Position numbers and translations under genes: made by a program. A model generated the notes under the pieces. It had not been told where the DNA came from. It made no database searches and saw only the letters and a list, made by a program, of their open reading frames with translations. DNA of 7,331 bases, from contig JAZSDT010000053.1 in the NCBI GenBank assembly GCA_045531285.1, positions 1 to 7,331 on the forward strand, read 5' to 3'. This DNA comes from RGIG6353 sp045531285. GTDB taxonomy: Bacteria; Bacillota; Clostridia; Oscillospirales; SIG627. Below, in pieces: positions 1 through 6,715 of this stretch (position 1 is its first letter; each line of letters starts with the position of its first letter).

Positions 1-267
1 ATACTTAACAGGGGTAGGAAGATCGCCTGTCAATATTTCACTCATATCGTGATATAATGCTGCAGAAGTAATTCGGTTGCAATCAAAACTCTTAGAAAAC
101 TTTTTATTACCTATAAGTGATAAAATATGAGATATAAGTGCAACTTCGCAGCAATGTTCACTGAGTGTTTCGTTGTATATATTTCTCATAAGCCCCCAGC
201 GGTTAATATCCTTTTGTCTAAACAAAAGTGCAAGGAACTCGCCTGTTCTGTCCTGCTTTTCTTTCAT
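1..267 (-). CDS. yfbR: YfbR-type HD-domain 5'-deoxynucleotidase, N-terminal part (cut by left edge)
   Basis: The family consists of metal-dependent HD-superfamily phosphohydrolases that remove phosphate from deoxynucleoside 5'-monophosphates in the cytoplasm, helping balance dNTP pools. The 89 visible residues line up with E. coli YfbR at a constant offset of five. They show the Arg23-Trp24 pair (R18/W19, the deoxyribose-selectivity pair), the first metal His in SEH at 38, the HD motif YHD with His73-Asp74, then Glu77 and the diagnostic LTGDLPTPVKY at 79-89. The frame is open to the edge, so the C-terminal part with the last metal-binding Asp lies outside the window. The ATG at 267 is preceded by GGAGGA (272-277) at a normal distance. 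Transcription is divergent from ygiQ. Seen: motifs and start. Known: enzyme activity of the E. coli homologue. Inferred: same substrate here. Confidence 0.9.
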   Translation of the reverse strand, partial: MKEKQDRTGEFLALLFRQKDINRWGLMRNIYNETLSEHCCEVALISHILSLIGNKKFSKSFDCNRITSAALYHDMSEILTGDLPTPVKY

Positions 268-322
268 TTTGTCCTCCGTATTTTTAAAGCTGATTAATAA
301 GCATTTAATGTATTTATGATAT

Positions 323-351
323 ATTATAACATATAGATTTAATATTTACAA
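323..351 (-). promoter_or_regulatory. Promoter of yfbR (leftward)
   Basis: Read on the minus strand, a -35 box TTGTAA (346-351) and a perfect -10 box TATAAT (323-328) are separated by exactly 17 bp. TGT directly before the -10 makes it an extended -10 (TGTTATAAT). The expected start of transcription is about 316, giving a leader of roughly 50 nt that contains the GGAGGA site. The call rests on match and spacing only. Confidence 0.72.
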
Positions 352-357
352 GGGATA

Positions 358-386
358 TTGTTTTTTCATCAAACCTGTTGTATAAT
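358..386 (+). promoter_or_regulatory. Promoter of ygiQ (rightward)
   Basis: A -35 box TTGTTT (358-363) and a perfect -10 box TATAAT (381-386) are 17 bp apart. The expected start is near 393, so the leader is only about 20 nt and holds the AGGGAG ribosome binding site. The -35 box lies 6 bp from the -35 box of the leftward yfbR promoter. Confidence 0.72.
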
Positions 387-400
387 ATAAAAAAAGATTG

Positions 401-406
401 AGGGAG
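401..406 (+). promoter_or_regulatory. Ribosome binding site that decides the ygiQ start
   Basis: AGGGAG lies 6 nt before the ATG at 413. A TTG at 398 is in frame but sits upstream of this site, so using it would place the Shine-Dalgarno sequence inside the coding region. The ATG at 413 is therefore preferred. Confidence 0.8.
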
Positions 407-412
407 AATGAA

Positions 413-2179
413 ATGTTTTTACCAATTAACAGACAGGAAATGGAAGAATATGGTTGGGAACAGCCTGATTTTGTATTTGTGTCAGGCGACGCGTACGTCG
501 ACCATTCAAGCTTTGCTCCCGCAATCATTTCGAGAGTATTGGAAAGTCATGGCTACAGAGTTGCAATTCTGGCGCAACCCGATTGGAAAAACACTGAAAG
601 CTTTAAAGAATTTGGCAAACCCAGATTAGGATTTCTTGTTTGCTCCGGGAATATAGATTCTATGGTTGCCCACTACACCTCTGCTAAGAAAAAAAGAAAT
701 TACGATTATTATTCCCCCGGGGGTAAAATAGGAAAAAGGCCGGATAGAGCGGTAATAGTATACTCAAACAAGATCAGAGAAGCATACGGAGACGTCCCCA
801 TCATTTTGGGTGGGATAGAAGCATCCCTTAGAAGATTTGCGCACTATGACTATTGGGACAATAAAGTAAGAAACAGTGTGCTTGTTGATTCAGGCGCTGA
901 TATTCTGATATACGGAATGGGAGAAAAATCTTCAGTCGAAATAGCTAAGCTTTTGGACAAAGGTGTGCCGATAAAAAAGATAAAAAGCATACGCGGAACC
1001 TGTGTTATGTGTGACAGAGATTACACGCCAAAAGGCGAATACCGGTTTATTGGCGAAATAGAGTCTATAAAATCAGATAAAATGTTATACGCGGAAGCCT
1101 TTGCAACACAATACAAAAACTGCGACAGTGTGACGGGTATTACATTGGGCGAAGGGTACGGAGGTAAGCTCCTTATACAAAATCCGCCTCAAATGCCTCT
1201 TGAAAGAAAAGAACTGGATAAGGTTTTTGGGCTTGATTATATGAGGGATTATCACCCTATTTATAAAAAAGACGGTGGTGTTCCGGCAATTAGCGAAGTT
1301 AAATTTTCTATAACACACAATCGCGGTTGCTTTGGTGCGTGCTCTTTTTGTGCAATCGCCTTTCATCAAGGAAGGTCTGTTCGTTCTCGCTCAATTGAAT
1401 CTTGTGTTGAAGAAGCAAAAAAGCTAACTTCCCTACCTGATTTTAAAGGTTATATTCACGACGTTGGAGGACCTACGGCAAACTTTCGTTACCCTTCATG
1501 CGACAAACAAATAAAAGATGGCATTTGCTCGTCAAAACGCTGTTTGTCACCCAAACCCTGTAAAAATTTGAACGTTGATCACAAGGAATACGTAGAGTTA
1601 CTTAGAAAAATCGAAAGCATAGATAAAGTAAAAAAGGTATTTATACGTTCTGGAATTCGTTTTGACTACGTTATGTACGATAAAGATGACACATTCTTCA
1701 AAAAGCTCGTTAAAGACCACGTTAGCGGACAGCTCAGAGTTGCACCCGAACACAATTCAAACAACGTTCTGAAGTTGATGGGGAAGCCGGACATAGAAAT
1801 ATATAACAGCTTCTGCAACAAATTTTACGAACTGTCAAGACAATGCAGCAAGGAGCAGTACGTTGTGCCTTATCTTATGTCAAGTCACCCCGGGTCAACT
1901 ATGGATGATGCGTTAAAGCTGTCAAAGTATATCGAAGAACAGCATCTGCCATCCGAACAAGTACAGGACTTTTATCCTACTCCGTCCACCACTTCGACCT
2001 GTATGTACTATACCGGCATTAATCCCTTCACCAAAGAAAAGGTCTATACGGCTACCAACTATAAAGAAAAACAAACTCAAAGAGCTCTGCTACAGCCAAA
2101 GAAAAACAAAGCGAAGCAATGCTTCGCTTCCGGCAAATCTCAAAAGTATAACTCTAATCGCCACAACCGACAGGGCTGA
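413..2179 (+). CDS. ygiQ: YgiQ family radical SAM protein (UPF0313), with atypical C-terminus
   Basis: A 588-residue cytoplasmic radical SAM enzyme of unknown substrate. The N-terminus FVSGDAYVDH (22-31) is the YgiQ signature. ILGGIEASLRR (131-141) and GYGGKLLIQNPPQ (248-260) are also typical. The radical SAM motif C306-X3-C310-X2-C313 in CFGACSFCAIAFHQGR should bind the 4Fe-4S cluster that activates SAM. A second family-specific cysteine group, C363-X8-C372-X4-C377-X5-C383, follows HDVGGPTAN. RVAPEH (442-447) and the DFYPTPST stretch (519-526) complete the fold. Family resemblance is clear up to about QRALLQPKK (556-564). Relatives known to me then continue with a basic segment and an LIG...CLI-type ending, whereas here the last ~25 residues are low-complexity and encoded by hairpin-forming DNA, so the C-terminus appears replaced. 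The start is set by AGGGAG before ATG 413. It is probably a single-gene transcript ending at the 2298-2325 hairpin. Confidence 0.93.
   Translation: MFLPINRQEMEEYGWEQPDFVFVSGDAYVDHSSFAPAIISRVLESHGYRVAILAQPDWKNTESFKEFGKPRLGFLVCSGNIDSMVAHYTSAKKKRNYDYYSPGGKIGKRPDRAVIVYSNKIREAYGDVPIILGGIEASLRRFAHYDYWDNKVRNSVLVDSGADILIYGMGEKSSVEIAKLLDKGVPIKKIKSIRGTCVMCDRDYTPKGEYRFIGEIESIKSDKMLYAEAFATQYKNCDSVTGITLGEGYGGKLLIQNPPQMPLERKELDKVFGLDYMRDYHPIYKKDGGVPAISEVKFSITHNRGCFGACSFCAIAFHQGRSVRSRSIESCVEEAKKLTSLPDFKGYIHDVGGPTANFRYPSCDKQIKDGICSSKRCLSPKPCKNLNVDHKEYVELLRKIESIDKVKKVFIRSGIRFDYVMYDKDDTFFKKLVKDHVSGQLRVAPEHNSNNVLKLMGKPDIEIYNSFCNKFYELSRQCSKEQYVVPYLMSSHPGSTMDDALKLSKYIEEQHLPSEQVQDFYPTPSTTSTCMYYTGINPFTKEKVYTATNYKEKQTQRALLQPKKNKAKQCFASGKSQKYNSNRHNRQG
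2109..2129 (+). repeat. Perfect 9-bp inverted repeat inside the ygiQ 3' end
   Basis: AAGCGAAGC (2109-2117) and GCTTCGCTT (2121-2129) form a perfect stem with a 3-nt loop AAT. It falls exactly where the YgiQ protein stops resembling its family. No T-run follows, so it is not a standard intrinsic terminator. Confidence 0.6.
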
Positions 2180-2238
2180 AATCCCTATAAAAAGCGGCTA
2201 GCAGCCGATGGCAATGCTCACCTATGGCAACTTTTGAG
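2139..2238 (+). other. Predicted structured element across the ygiQ stop codon
   Basis: CTCAAAAGT (2139-2147) is complementary over 9 bp to ACTTTTGAG (2230-2238). This long-range stem would enclose two small hairpins: AGGG/CCCT (2172-2175 with 2183-2186) and CGGCT/AGCCG (2195-2199 with 2203-2207). ATGGCAA also occurs twice, at 2208-2214 and 2224-2230. The arrangement could be an RNA fold, a decayed miniature insertion, or coincidence. I do not recognise it as a known RNA family. Confidence 0.35.
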
Positions 2239-2265
2239 TATACCCTTACAATGCCAAACGGCAAG

Positions 2266-2279
2266 TTGATTTAAATCAA
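2266..2279. repeat. 14-bp perfect palindrome in the ygiQ/M23 intergenic region
   Basis: TTGATTTAAATCAA is identical to its own reverse complement, and the outer bases A2263-A2264 and T2281-T2282 extend the symmetry across a G-T mismatch. It could be a protein-binding site or part of the hairpin-rich element to its left. No function is assigned. Confidence 0.45.
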
Positions 2280-2297
2280 TTTCCCGGTATATAAAAT

Positions 2298-2325
2298 AAC
2301 ATCCTCGCTTTTGTGCGAGGATGTT
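2298..2325. terminator. Bidirectional terminator between convergent genes
   Basis: An 11-bp perfect stem, AACATCCTCGC (2298-2308) with GCGAGGATGTT (2315-2325), closes a 6-nt loop. It lies between the convergent ygiQ and pseudo-M23 genes. On the plus side TAGTTTTA follows; on the minus side ATTTTATA follows. Both U-tracts are short, but the stem is strong and the position is right for terminating both transcripts. Confidence 0.8.
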
Positions 2326-2339
2326 TAGTTTTACTGTAT

Positions 2340-4001
2340 TCAATTTGCAAAAAACTCTATTGGTTCTGAAATTTCTGCAGCATCAGAGGAACGGGGTTCA
2401 ATTATAAAGCTGTACGGATTAAGAAAAACACCGTCTATACAAATTCCAAAGAAGCACTCAGTTGATGCAATAGCAAAGCTTGCAGGGTCTGCGCCGGCAA
2501 GAACAGTTCCCTGCTCTAACGAGTCGCCTACCTTGAAATTAATAGCATCCAAGTGTCCGTATACGGACTTTAAGCCGAATCCGTGTTCAATTATGATTGT
2601 ATTTCCATATAAAGAAGTAGTTCCTGCAAAAGCTACATTACCCTTTGCAACGGCACGGACTGGCATAGACTGAGCAGCAACCGACTTGACATAGTGTATA
2701 CCAAAGCTTCGCTCATCAATTTCGGTACCATTGATTTTTTGTTTCGAGCCATAAGGCGGAGAGGAAACCCAGTATTGCTCTTCTCCGTTCAAAAATTTCT
2801 GTATTGGCACCAAAAGTCCGTTAGTCCAATAAGCTTCTCCTAAAACGATGCTAAATGCCGAGGAAATTTCGTCCTTAAACAGAGTCTGTGCATTGGCGTA
2901 TTCTTCTGCTCCTTCAGATGCAACAAATCCCACATTTACTGTTCCGAAATCCTTTTCCCTTACGGTAAAAGGTATTGAAAGAGATGTTTTGTCAGATTTG
3001 ACGTTCACTCTGTATTCACCGGCAGTAGCGGTCATAGGTACCGGGATCACAATCAACTTTCCTTCATTAATTGAATGTGCGTTGACTTGTTCTGCTCCTG
3101 ACAACGTAGTTGTAATTTCAAGCTGTTCATTATCTGCGTTAAAAAGCTTAATATATAATGCTTCTCCCGAATTAACCGATGCTTCACTGAGCGTGTACGT
3201 TGCTTTAACGTCATAGTCAAACAAAAAATCATACGTGGCTTCACCATGGTAATAATTGTTTGATTCTTCATACCATTCCGCTTCAATCACAGCTCTGAGC
3301 TGAGATTCGGGAACATCAGAAAGCTCTGCAACGCTATCAAGCATTCCGTCATATATCAACACGTCGTTATCATAGATTTTAATATCAAACCAGTCCGGTG
3401 ATATGTCAAAGTCAAAGTCGAACCCGTCGCCCGAAATAACACAAACATCGGTAAGAATCGAGGTGTTATCATTAACCGTAACCTCGGCGTAGCTTCCGTC
3501 CGCCAACAAGTAAAACCATTTAGCTGTTGAAGAAGCCAATGACGTGGTAACACCGTTTGACGTAAAGCTCAGAACGGGAACTTCACTGTTTTTATACACA
3601 TCTGTGATAGAGTTTAGTGTAAGAAAGCGTTGAGCATATTCCTTGTCTATTCTGTACCAATTTCCTTTTTCGTCATATGCAAGACAGTTTTTCGTGTCAG
3701 CACTCAGGCAAAGATAATATGTGTCATCACCTTTTACGCGTGAAAACGTTAATTGATACAGAGAATAAACCTCGGGATCAAATTGCTGTGCATCTATGGA
3801 TACAATGTTTTTATGAAACTCAACGTACAGCTCCTTATCATCATCCGACGTATATTCGGTACTAGTACCGTCAGGACAAACAAAAGCGACAGAAGTAACA
3901 TTGGAAACGGTAAATACGTCTCCTGTCGCCGACAAAAACCACACACCTGCCACTATTGCAGGTAAAAATAGTATTAATACAAATATAAGTTTTTTATTCA
4001 T
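2340..4001 (-). CDS. Membrane-anchored protein with degenerate M23 (LytM-like) peptidase domain
   Basis: A 553-residue protein. A Lys pair then a hydrophobic segment at 5-25 form a signal peptide or N-terminal anchor; no lipobox Cys follows, so anchoring outside the membrane is likely. The acidic, beta-rich middle (30-350) is not recognised, apart from an Ig-like look near 268-348. Residues 430-532 match the M23/LytM fold (YGNTIIIEHGFGLKSVYGHL, then VGDSLEQG and FLNPYSF). Against the M23 pattern, the first zinc ligand His436 and the catalytic-type His483 remain. The Asp of HxxxD is Ser440, and the HxH pair is Glu515-x-Phe517. Two of three zinc ligands are thus missing, so it is probably a binding or scaffold protein of the cell wall rather than an active hydrolase, as in SpoIIQ- or EnvC-type domains. 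Its ATG overlaps the regulator's stop codon by one base (TAATG), which implies translational coupling. The upstream AGGAAG (4014-4019) is rather far from the ATG. Confidence 0.8.
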   Translation of the reverse strand: MNKKLIFVLILFLPAIVAGVWFLSATGDVFTVSNVTSVAFVCPDGTSTEYTSDDDKELYVEFHKNIVSIDAQQFDPEVYSLYQLTFSRVKGDDTYYLCLSADTKNCLAYDEKGNWYRIDKEYAQRFLTLNSITDVYKNSEVPVLSFTSNGVTTSLASSTAKWFYLLADGSYAEVTVNDNTSILTDVCVISGDGFDFDFDISPDWFDIKIYDNDVLIYDGMLDSVAELSDVPESQLRAVIEAEWYEESNNYYHGEATYDFLFDYDVKATYTLSEASVNSGEALYIKLFNADNEQLEITTTLSGAEQVNAHSINEGKLIVIPVPMTATAGEYRVNVKSDKTSLSIPFTVREKDFGTVNVGFVASEGAEEYANAQTLFKDEISSAFSIVLGEAYWTNGLLVPIQKFLNGEEQYWVSSPPYGSKQKINGTEIDERSFGIHYVKSVAAQSMPVRAVAKGNVAFAGTTSLYGNTIIIEHGFGLKSVYGHLDAINFKVGDSLEQGTVLAGADPASFAIASTECFFGICIDGVFLNPYSFIIEPRSSDAAEISEPIEFFAN

Positions 4002-4717
4002 TACAGTATTACTCTTCCTACGACTCTCAAGTCATCGCTATCCAAAACTTCGATTGGGTTATACTTCGTGTTTAATGAAACCAAGCAGCACACACCGTTT
4101 ACGTATTCAAGCTTTTTACAAACGCTTTCTCCGTTAAGCAAGAATATTCCTATGTCACCGGGTTCAAGAGCCTCTTGCTTTTTAACCCAGACAACCGATG
4201 CATCCGCTATCGTGGGCTCCATACTGTCTCCGCTTATTCTGATACCGAAGTTTGCATCATCCGGTGCTTCAGCGCTCTTAACAAGTGAATAGTCGTCTGC
4301 AAGAATTGACAATGGTTCTCCTGCTGCGGCAGGAGCCATATATATCGGTATTTTACGAACTGCTTCCCGTTGTTTTTGAGAATTAACCTTTGTTCTTGAC
4401 ACCTCGTATCCTACCATTGCATTTATTGCATTCTTTCCTCTCTCGTCGATGGATCTATAATTTTCAATGAGAGCAAGCTCTGTTTCGGTAAGCTCTGTTT
4501 TTTTGTTGACCCTTGATACGTCATCAAAAACCAATTCTTCCACTGCAACGTCAAGATACTCTGCTATTTTGTATATTGTGGCAAGTCTTGCGGCATCAGA
4601 ATCTCTTTTAAGCATACTGTCAAGCGTTGTATAAGGAATACCTGCAGCCTTTGCCAATTGTGCTTTGGTCTTCTTTTTTTCTTTTAAAAGTTTAACTACT
4701 TTTTTGTTAAAGCTCAT
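4001..4717 (-). CDS. XRE-family HTH regulator with S24 (LexA/CI-like) self-cleavage domain
   Basis: A 238-residue transcriptional regulator. An N-terminal helix-turn-helix (about 6-65; KAQLAKAAGIPYTTLDSML at 18-36 is the recognition part) precedes a charged linker and a C-terminal S24 peptidase domain. The cleavage site Ala132-Gly133 (AAAGEP), the nucleophile Ser165 in SGDSMEPT and the general-base Lys201 in ESVCKKL are all present. The Ser-Lys spacing of 36 compares with 37 in LexA, so self-cleavage on activated RecA or another signal is plausible. It resembles phage CI or stand-alone chromosomal repressors rather than housekeeping LexA, which has a winged HTH. ATG 4717 is preceded by AAAGG (4726-4730) at 8 nt. 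It is the first gene of a two-gene unit with the pseudo-M23 protein and lies 105 bp downstream of uvrC. Autoregulation through the dyad at 4728-4745 is inferred. Confidence 0.9.
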   Translation of the reverse strand: MSFNKKVVKLLKEKKKTKAQLAKAAGIPYTTLDSMLKRDSDAARLATIYKIAEYLDVAVEELVFDDVSRVNKKTELTETELALIENYRSIDERGKNAINAMVGYEVSRTKVNSQKQREAVRKIPIYMAPAAAGEPLSILADDYSLVKSAEAPDDANFGIRISGDSMEPTIADASVVWVKKQEALEPGDIGIFLLNGESVCKKLEYVNGVCCLVSLNTKYNPIEVLDSDDLRVVGRVIL

Positions 4718-4727
4718 TTTTATTGCC

Positions 4728-4745
4728 TTTCATAGTTTTATGAAA
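4728..4745. promoter_or_regulatory. Candidate operator dyad for the S24 regulator
   Basis: TTTCATA-GTTT-TATGAAA is a perfect 7-bp inverted repeat lying between the predicted -10 boxes and the start codon of the regulator gene. It overlaps the AAAGG ribosome binding site by three bases. It could be the regulator's own binding site, or an mRNA hairpin at the 5' end of the transcript that partly hides the Shine-Dalgarno sequence. The core TTATGAA recurs upstream of the promoter at 4783-4789. Confidence 0.5.
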
Positions 4746-4747
4746 CA

Positions 4748-4781
4748 ATAATATCATATAAATGACGAAAAGTAAAGTAAA
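4748..4781 (-). promoter_or_regulatory. Promoter(s) of the regulator/pseudo-M23 operon, two registers
   Basis: On the minus strand two overlapping promoters are readable, each with a 17-bp spacer. One is TTTACT (4776-4781) with TATGAT (4753-4758). The other is TTTACT (4771-4776) with TATTAT (4748-4753). The doubling comes from a TTTAC direct repeat. The predicted starts, near 4746 and 4741, place the 4728-4745 dyad at the very 5' end of the mRNA. Confidence 0.5.
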
Positions 4782-4822
4782 ATTATGAATTTGCGTAATT
4801 TTTTGTGCATTATTACTCAAAA

Positions 4823-6691
4823 TCAAGCATCGCTATCGTCAACTTGAAAATGTTTTATAACTTCATTTGCATCTTTGTTGGAAATTCCTTTGACAGCCAC
4901 AAGTTCATCAAAAGACGCGGATTTAATATTCTTTATGCTCTTAAAATGAGACATGAGAATTTTTGCTTTTTTAGGACCGATTCCTTTTATATTTTCTATG
5001 GATAAATGGGTAACACTCTTTCTTCTCTTTTTATCCATCGAAGTAAAGGTGAATCGGTGTATTTCTTCCTGTATACCGTATATAAAATTAAATATTCGCT
5101 GGTTGTGAGCTATTGAGATTTCGTTTTCTCCGTCTGTAAGAGTACGTGTTTTGTGATGTTCGTCCTTAACCATTCCAAAAACCGGAATATCTAACTCATA
5201 TTTTTTGAACACTTCTCGCACAGTTGAAACGTGACCTACTCCGCCGTCCAGCAAAAACAAGTCCGGCAGTGCCCAGTTTTCCGATAAGCCTTTTTCTTTA
5301 ACTTCGTCAAAATATCTGTTAAGTCTTCTGTCAATCGCTTCAGCCATCGACATATAATCATTTGAAACTGTACTCTTGATATTAAATAGCTTATAAGCTT
5401 TTTTATAAAACTTTCCGTTTTTAACACATATCATTCCGGCAGTTGTGTGTTGCTCCGCTGAATTTGATATGTCATACGCCTCAATAATCTCGGGGACAAC
5501 TTCAAGTCCAAGTAAAATAGCTAATTCGGCAAGCTTTTCATCTGTTTTTTCTTCAATATGTCGCTGATGCAAAGAGTATTCCCTTGCGTTTTCGGAGGAC
5601 ATTAAAACAGCCCTTCTCATTTCTCCTTTTTCGGGATATATGAATTTGACCTTCTTTTCGAATGCATCTTCTAAATACTGTTTGACACTTTCCACAGTCT
5701 CGTCATTCATCTCACGCGGTAAGAGAATCTCCTTGGGAACATATTCTCTTTTGGTATAATATGCACTTAAAAAATGTGCAAACGTATCAGTATCAAGAAT
5801 TTCATCGCCGGAGAAAACAAATCTTTCGTTATCTATAATTCTTCCTTCTCTGACGATAGTTATAGCAATGCAAGAGGATAACTCGTCGGAAAATATTCCA
5901 AAAACATCTCTTTCTACTCTGTCGTCAAATACGATTTTTTGTTGTTGCCTAAGATTTTTAATAGAATTGATAAGATTTCTGTATACGGCAGCTTCTTCAA
6001 AATTTAACTTCTCGGCAGCATCCATCATTTTGATTTCGGTCTCTTTGATAACTCCTTCGTAATCAGAGCGCAAAAACGATATTACACTTTTTACGGTTTC
6101 GGCGTATTCCTCGCGGCTTATATCCCCCATACAAAGTCCGCAGCATTTGTTTATATGAAAATTAAGACACGGACGTTTTTTTCCAAAGTCTTCGGGGAAT
6201 TTTTGTTTACACGTGGGCAGTTTAAATAGCTTATTCACGGTATCTATTATACTGTAAACAGCAGAAGAAGAGGAATAAGGTCCGAAATACCTATCATTTT
6301 TCGTTCTGTTAGCTTGGAGTGACCTTACCATTGTGAGTCGCGGGAAGCTTTCGGACGTAGACAGCTTTATATATGGGTAGCTTTTGTCGTCCTTAAGTCT
6401 TATATTGAATTTAGGTGAAAACAGCTTAATTAATTCGTTTTCCAGAACCAAAGCTTCTGTTTCGGTATCGGTGAATACGCATTCAAAATCGTTTACTCTT
6501 TCAACCATTTTCAAGGTTTTGGTATTATGGGAGTCAAGGTTCTGAAAGTATTGAGACACGCGGTTTTTAAGAGCTTTAGACTTTCCGACGTATATTACCT
6601 TACCATTTTTATCGAGCATCTTGTAAACGCCGGGAGTTGCGGGTAAAAGTCTTGCTTTGTTAAGTAATTGACTTATCTTTTCGTTTTCCAC
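4823..6691 (-). CDS. uvrC: Excinuclease ABC subunit C
   Basis: UvrC makes the two incisions in nucleotide excision repair after UvrA/UvrB find the lesion. The 622 residues give the normal full length. The GIY-YIG nuclease (about 16-96) has GVY 21-23, YVG 34-36, Arg44 and Glu84, for the 3' cut. Four cysteines, C161, C175, C183 and C187 (RPCLNFHINKCCGLCMG), match the 4Fe-4S ligands of E. coli UvrC. The UVR motif for UvrB binding is near 225-250 (NFEEAAVYRNLI). The RNase H-like 5'-cut nuclease shows Asp407 (EAYDISN), Asp445, Asp482 (LLDGG) and His545. The tandem helix-hairpin-helix is at 565-615 (IENIKGIGPKKAK, VKGIS). The start is GTG 6691, with GGAGG (6698-6702) 6 nt before it. HPr upstream has its own terminator, so uvrC should have a separate promoter, but none stands out. 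No SOS-type box was seen. No clear terminator follows, so readthrough into the regulator gene is possible. Confidence 0.98.
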   Translation of the reverse strand: MENEKISQLLNKARLLPATPGVYKMLDKNGKVIYVGKSKALKNRVSQYFQNLDSHNTKTLKMVERVNDFECVFTDTETEALVLENELIKLFSPKFNIRLKDDKSYPYIKLSTSESFPRLTMVRSLQANRTKNDRYFGPYSSSSAVYSIIDTVNKLFKLPTCKQKFPEDFGKKRPCLNFHINKCCGLCMGDISREEYAETVKSVISFLRSDYEGVIKETEIKMMDAAEKLNFEEAAVYRNLINSIKNLRQQQKIVFDDRVERDVFGIFSDELSSCIAITIVREGRIIDNERFVFSGDEILDTDTFAHFLSAYYTKREYVPKEILLPREMNDETVESVKQYLEDAFEKKVKFIYPEKGEMRRAVLMSSENAREYSLHQRHIEEKTDEKLAELAILLGLEVVPEIIEAYDISNSAEQHTTAGMICVKNGKFYKKAYKLFNIKSTVSNDYMSMAEAIDRRLNRYFDEVKEKGLSENWALPDLFLLDGGVGHVSTVREVFKKYELDIPVFGMVKDEHHKTRTLTDGENEISIAHNQRIFNFIYGIQEEIHRFTFTSMDKKRRKSVTHLSIENIKGIGPKKAKILMSHFKSIKNIKSASFDELVAVKGISNKDANEVIKHFQVDDSDA

Positions 6692-6697
6692 TTTATG

Positions 6698-6702
6698 CCT
6701 CC
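6698..6702 (-). promoter_or_regulatory. Ribosome binding site supporting the GTG start of uvrC
   Basis: GGAGG on the minus strand lies 6 nt before the GTG at 6691. No in-frame ATG nearby has a comparable site, so a GTG start is called. Confidence 0.8.
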
Positions 6703-6715
6703 GTTAAAGGTTGTG

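Noticed and set aside
398..412. TTG start for ygiQ five codons upstream of the ATG
   Set aside because: The AGGGAG ribosome binding site lies inside these codons, and the family N-terminus begins close to the ATG at 413.
2109..2129. Hairpin as an intrinsic terminator
   Set aside because: It lies inside the coding region and is followed by TCCGGC rather than a T-run.
2095..2179. Simple frameshift as the cause of the odd YgiQ ending
   Set aside because: Neither of the other two forward frames gives a YgiQ-like C-terminus; replacement by other sequence fits better.
2848..3216. Open frame of 122 codons on the plus strand inside the M23-like gene
   Set aside because: It is antisense to a gene with clear domain similarity, lacks a good ribosome binding site, and its protein has no recognisable features. 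The smaller antisense frames in uvrC, ygiQ and the regulator were dropped for the same reason.
4001..4717. Housekeeping LexA
   Set aside because: The N-terminal domain is an XRE-type HTH, not the LexA winged helix, and the linker and length fit CI-like regulators better.
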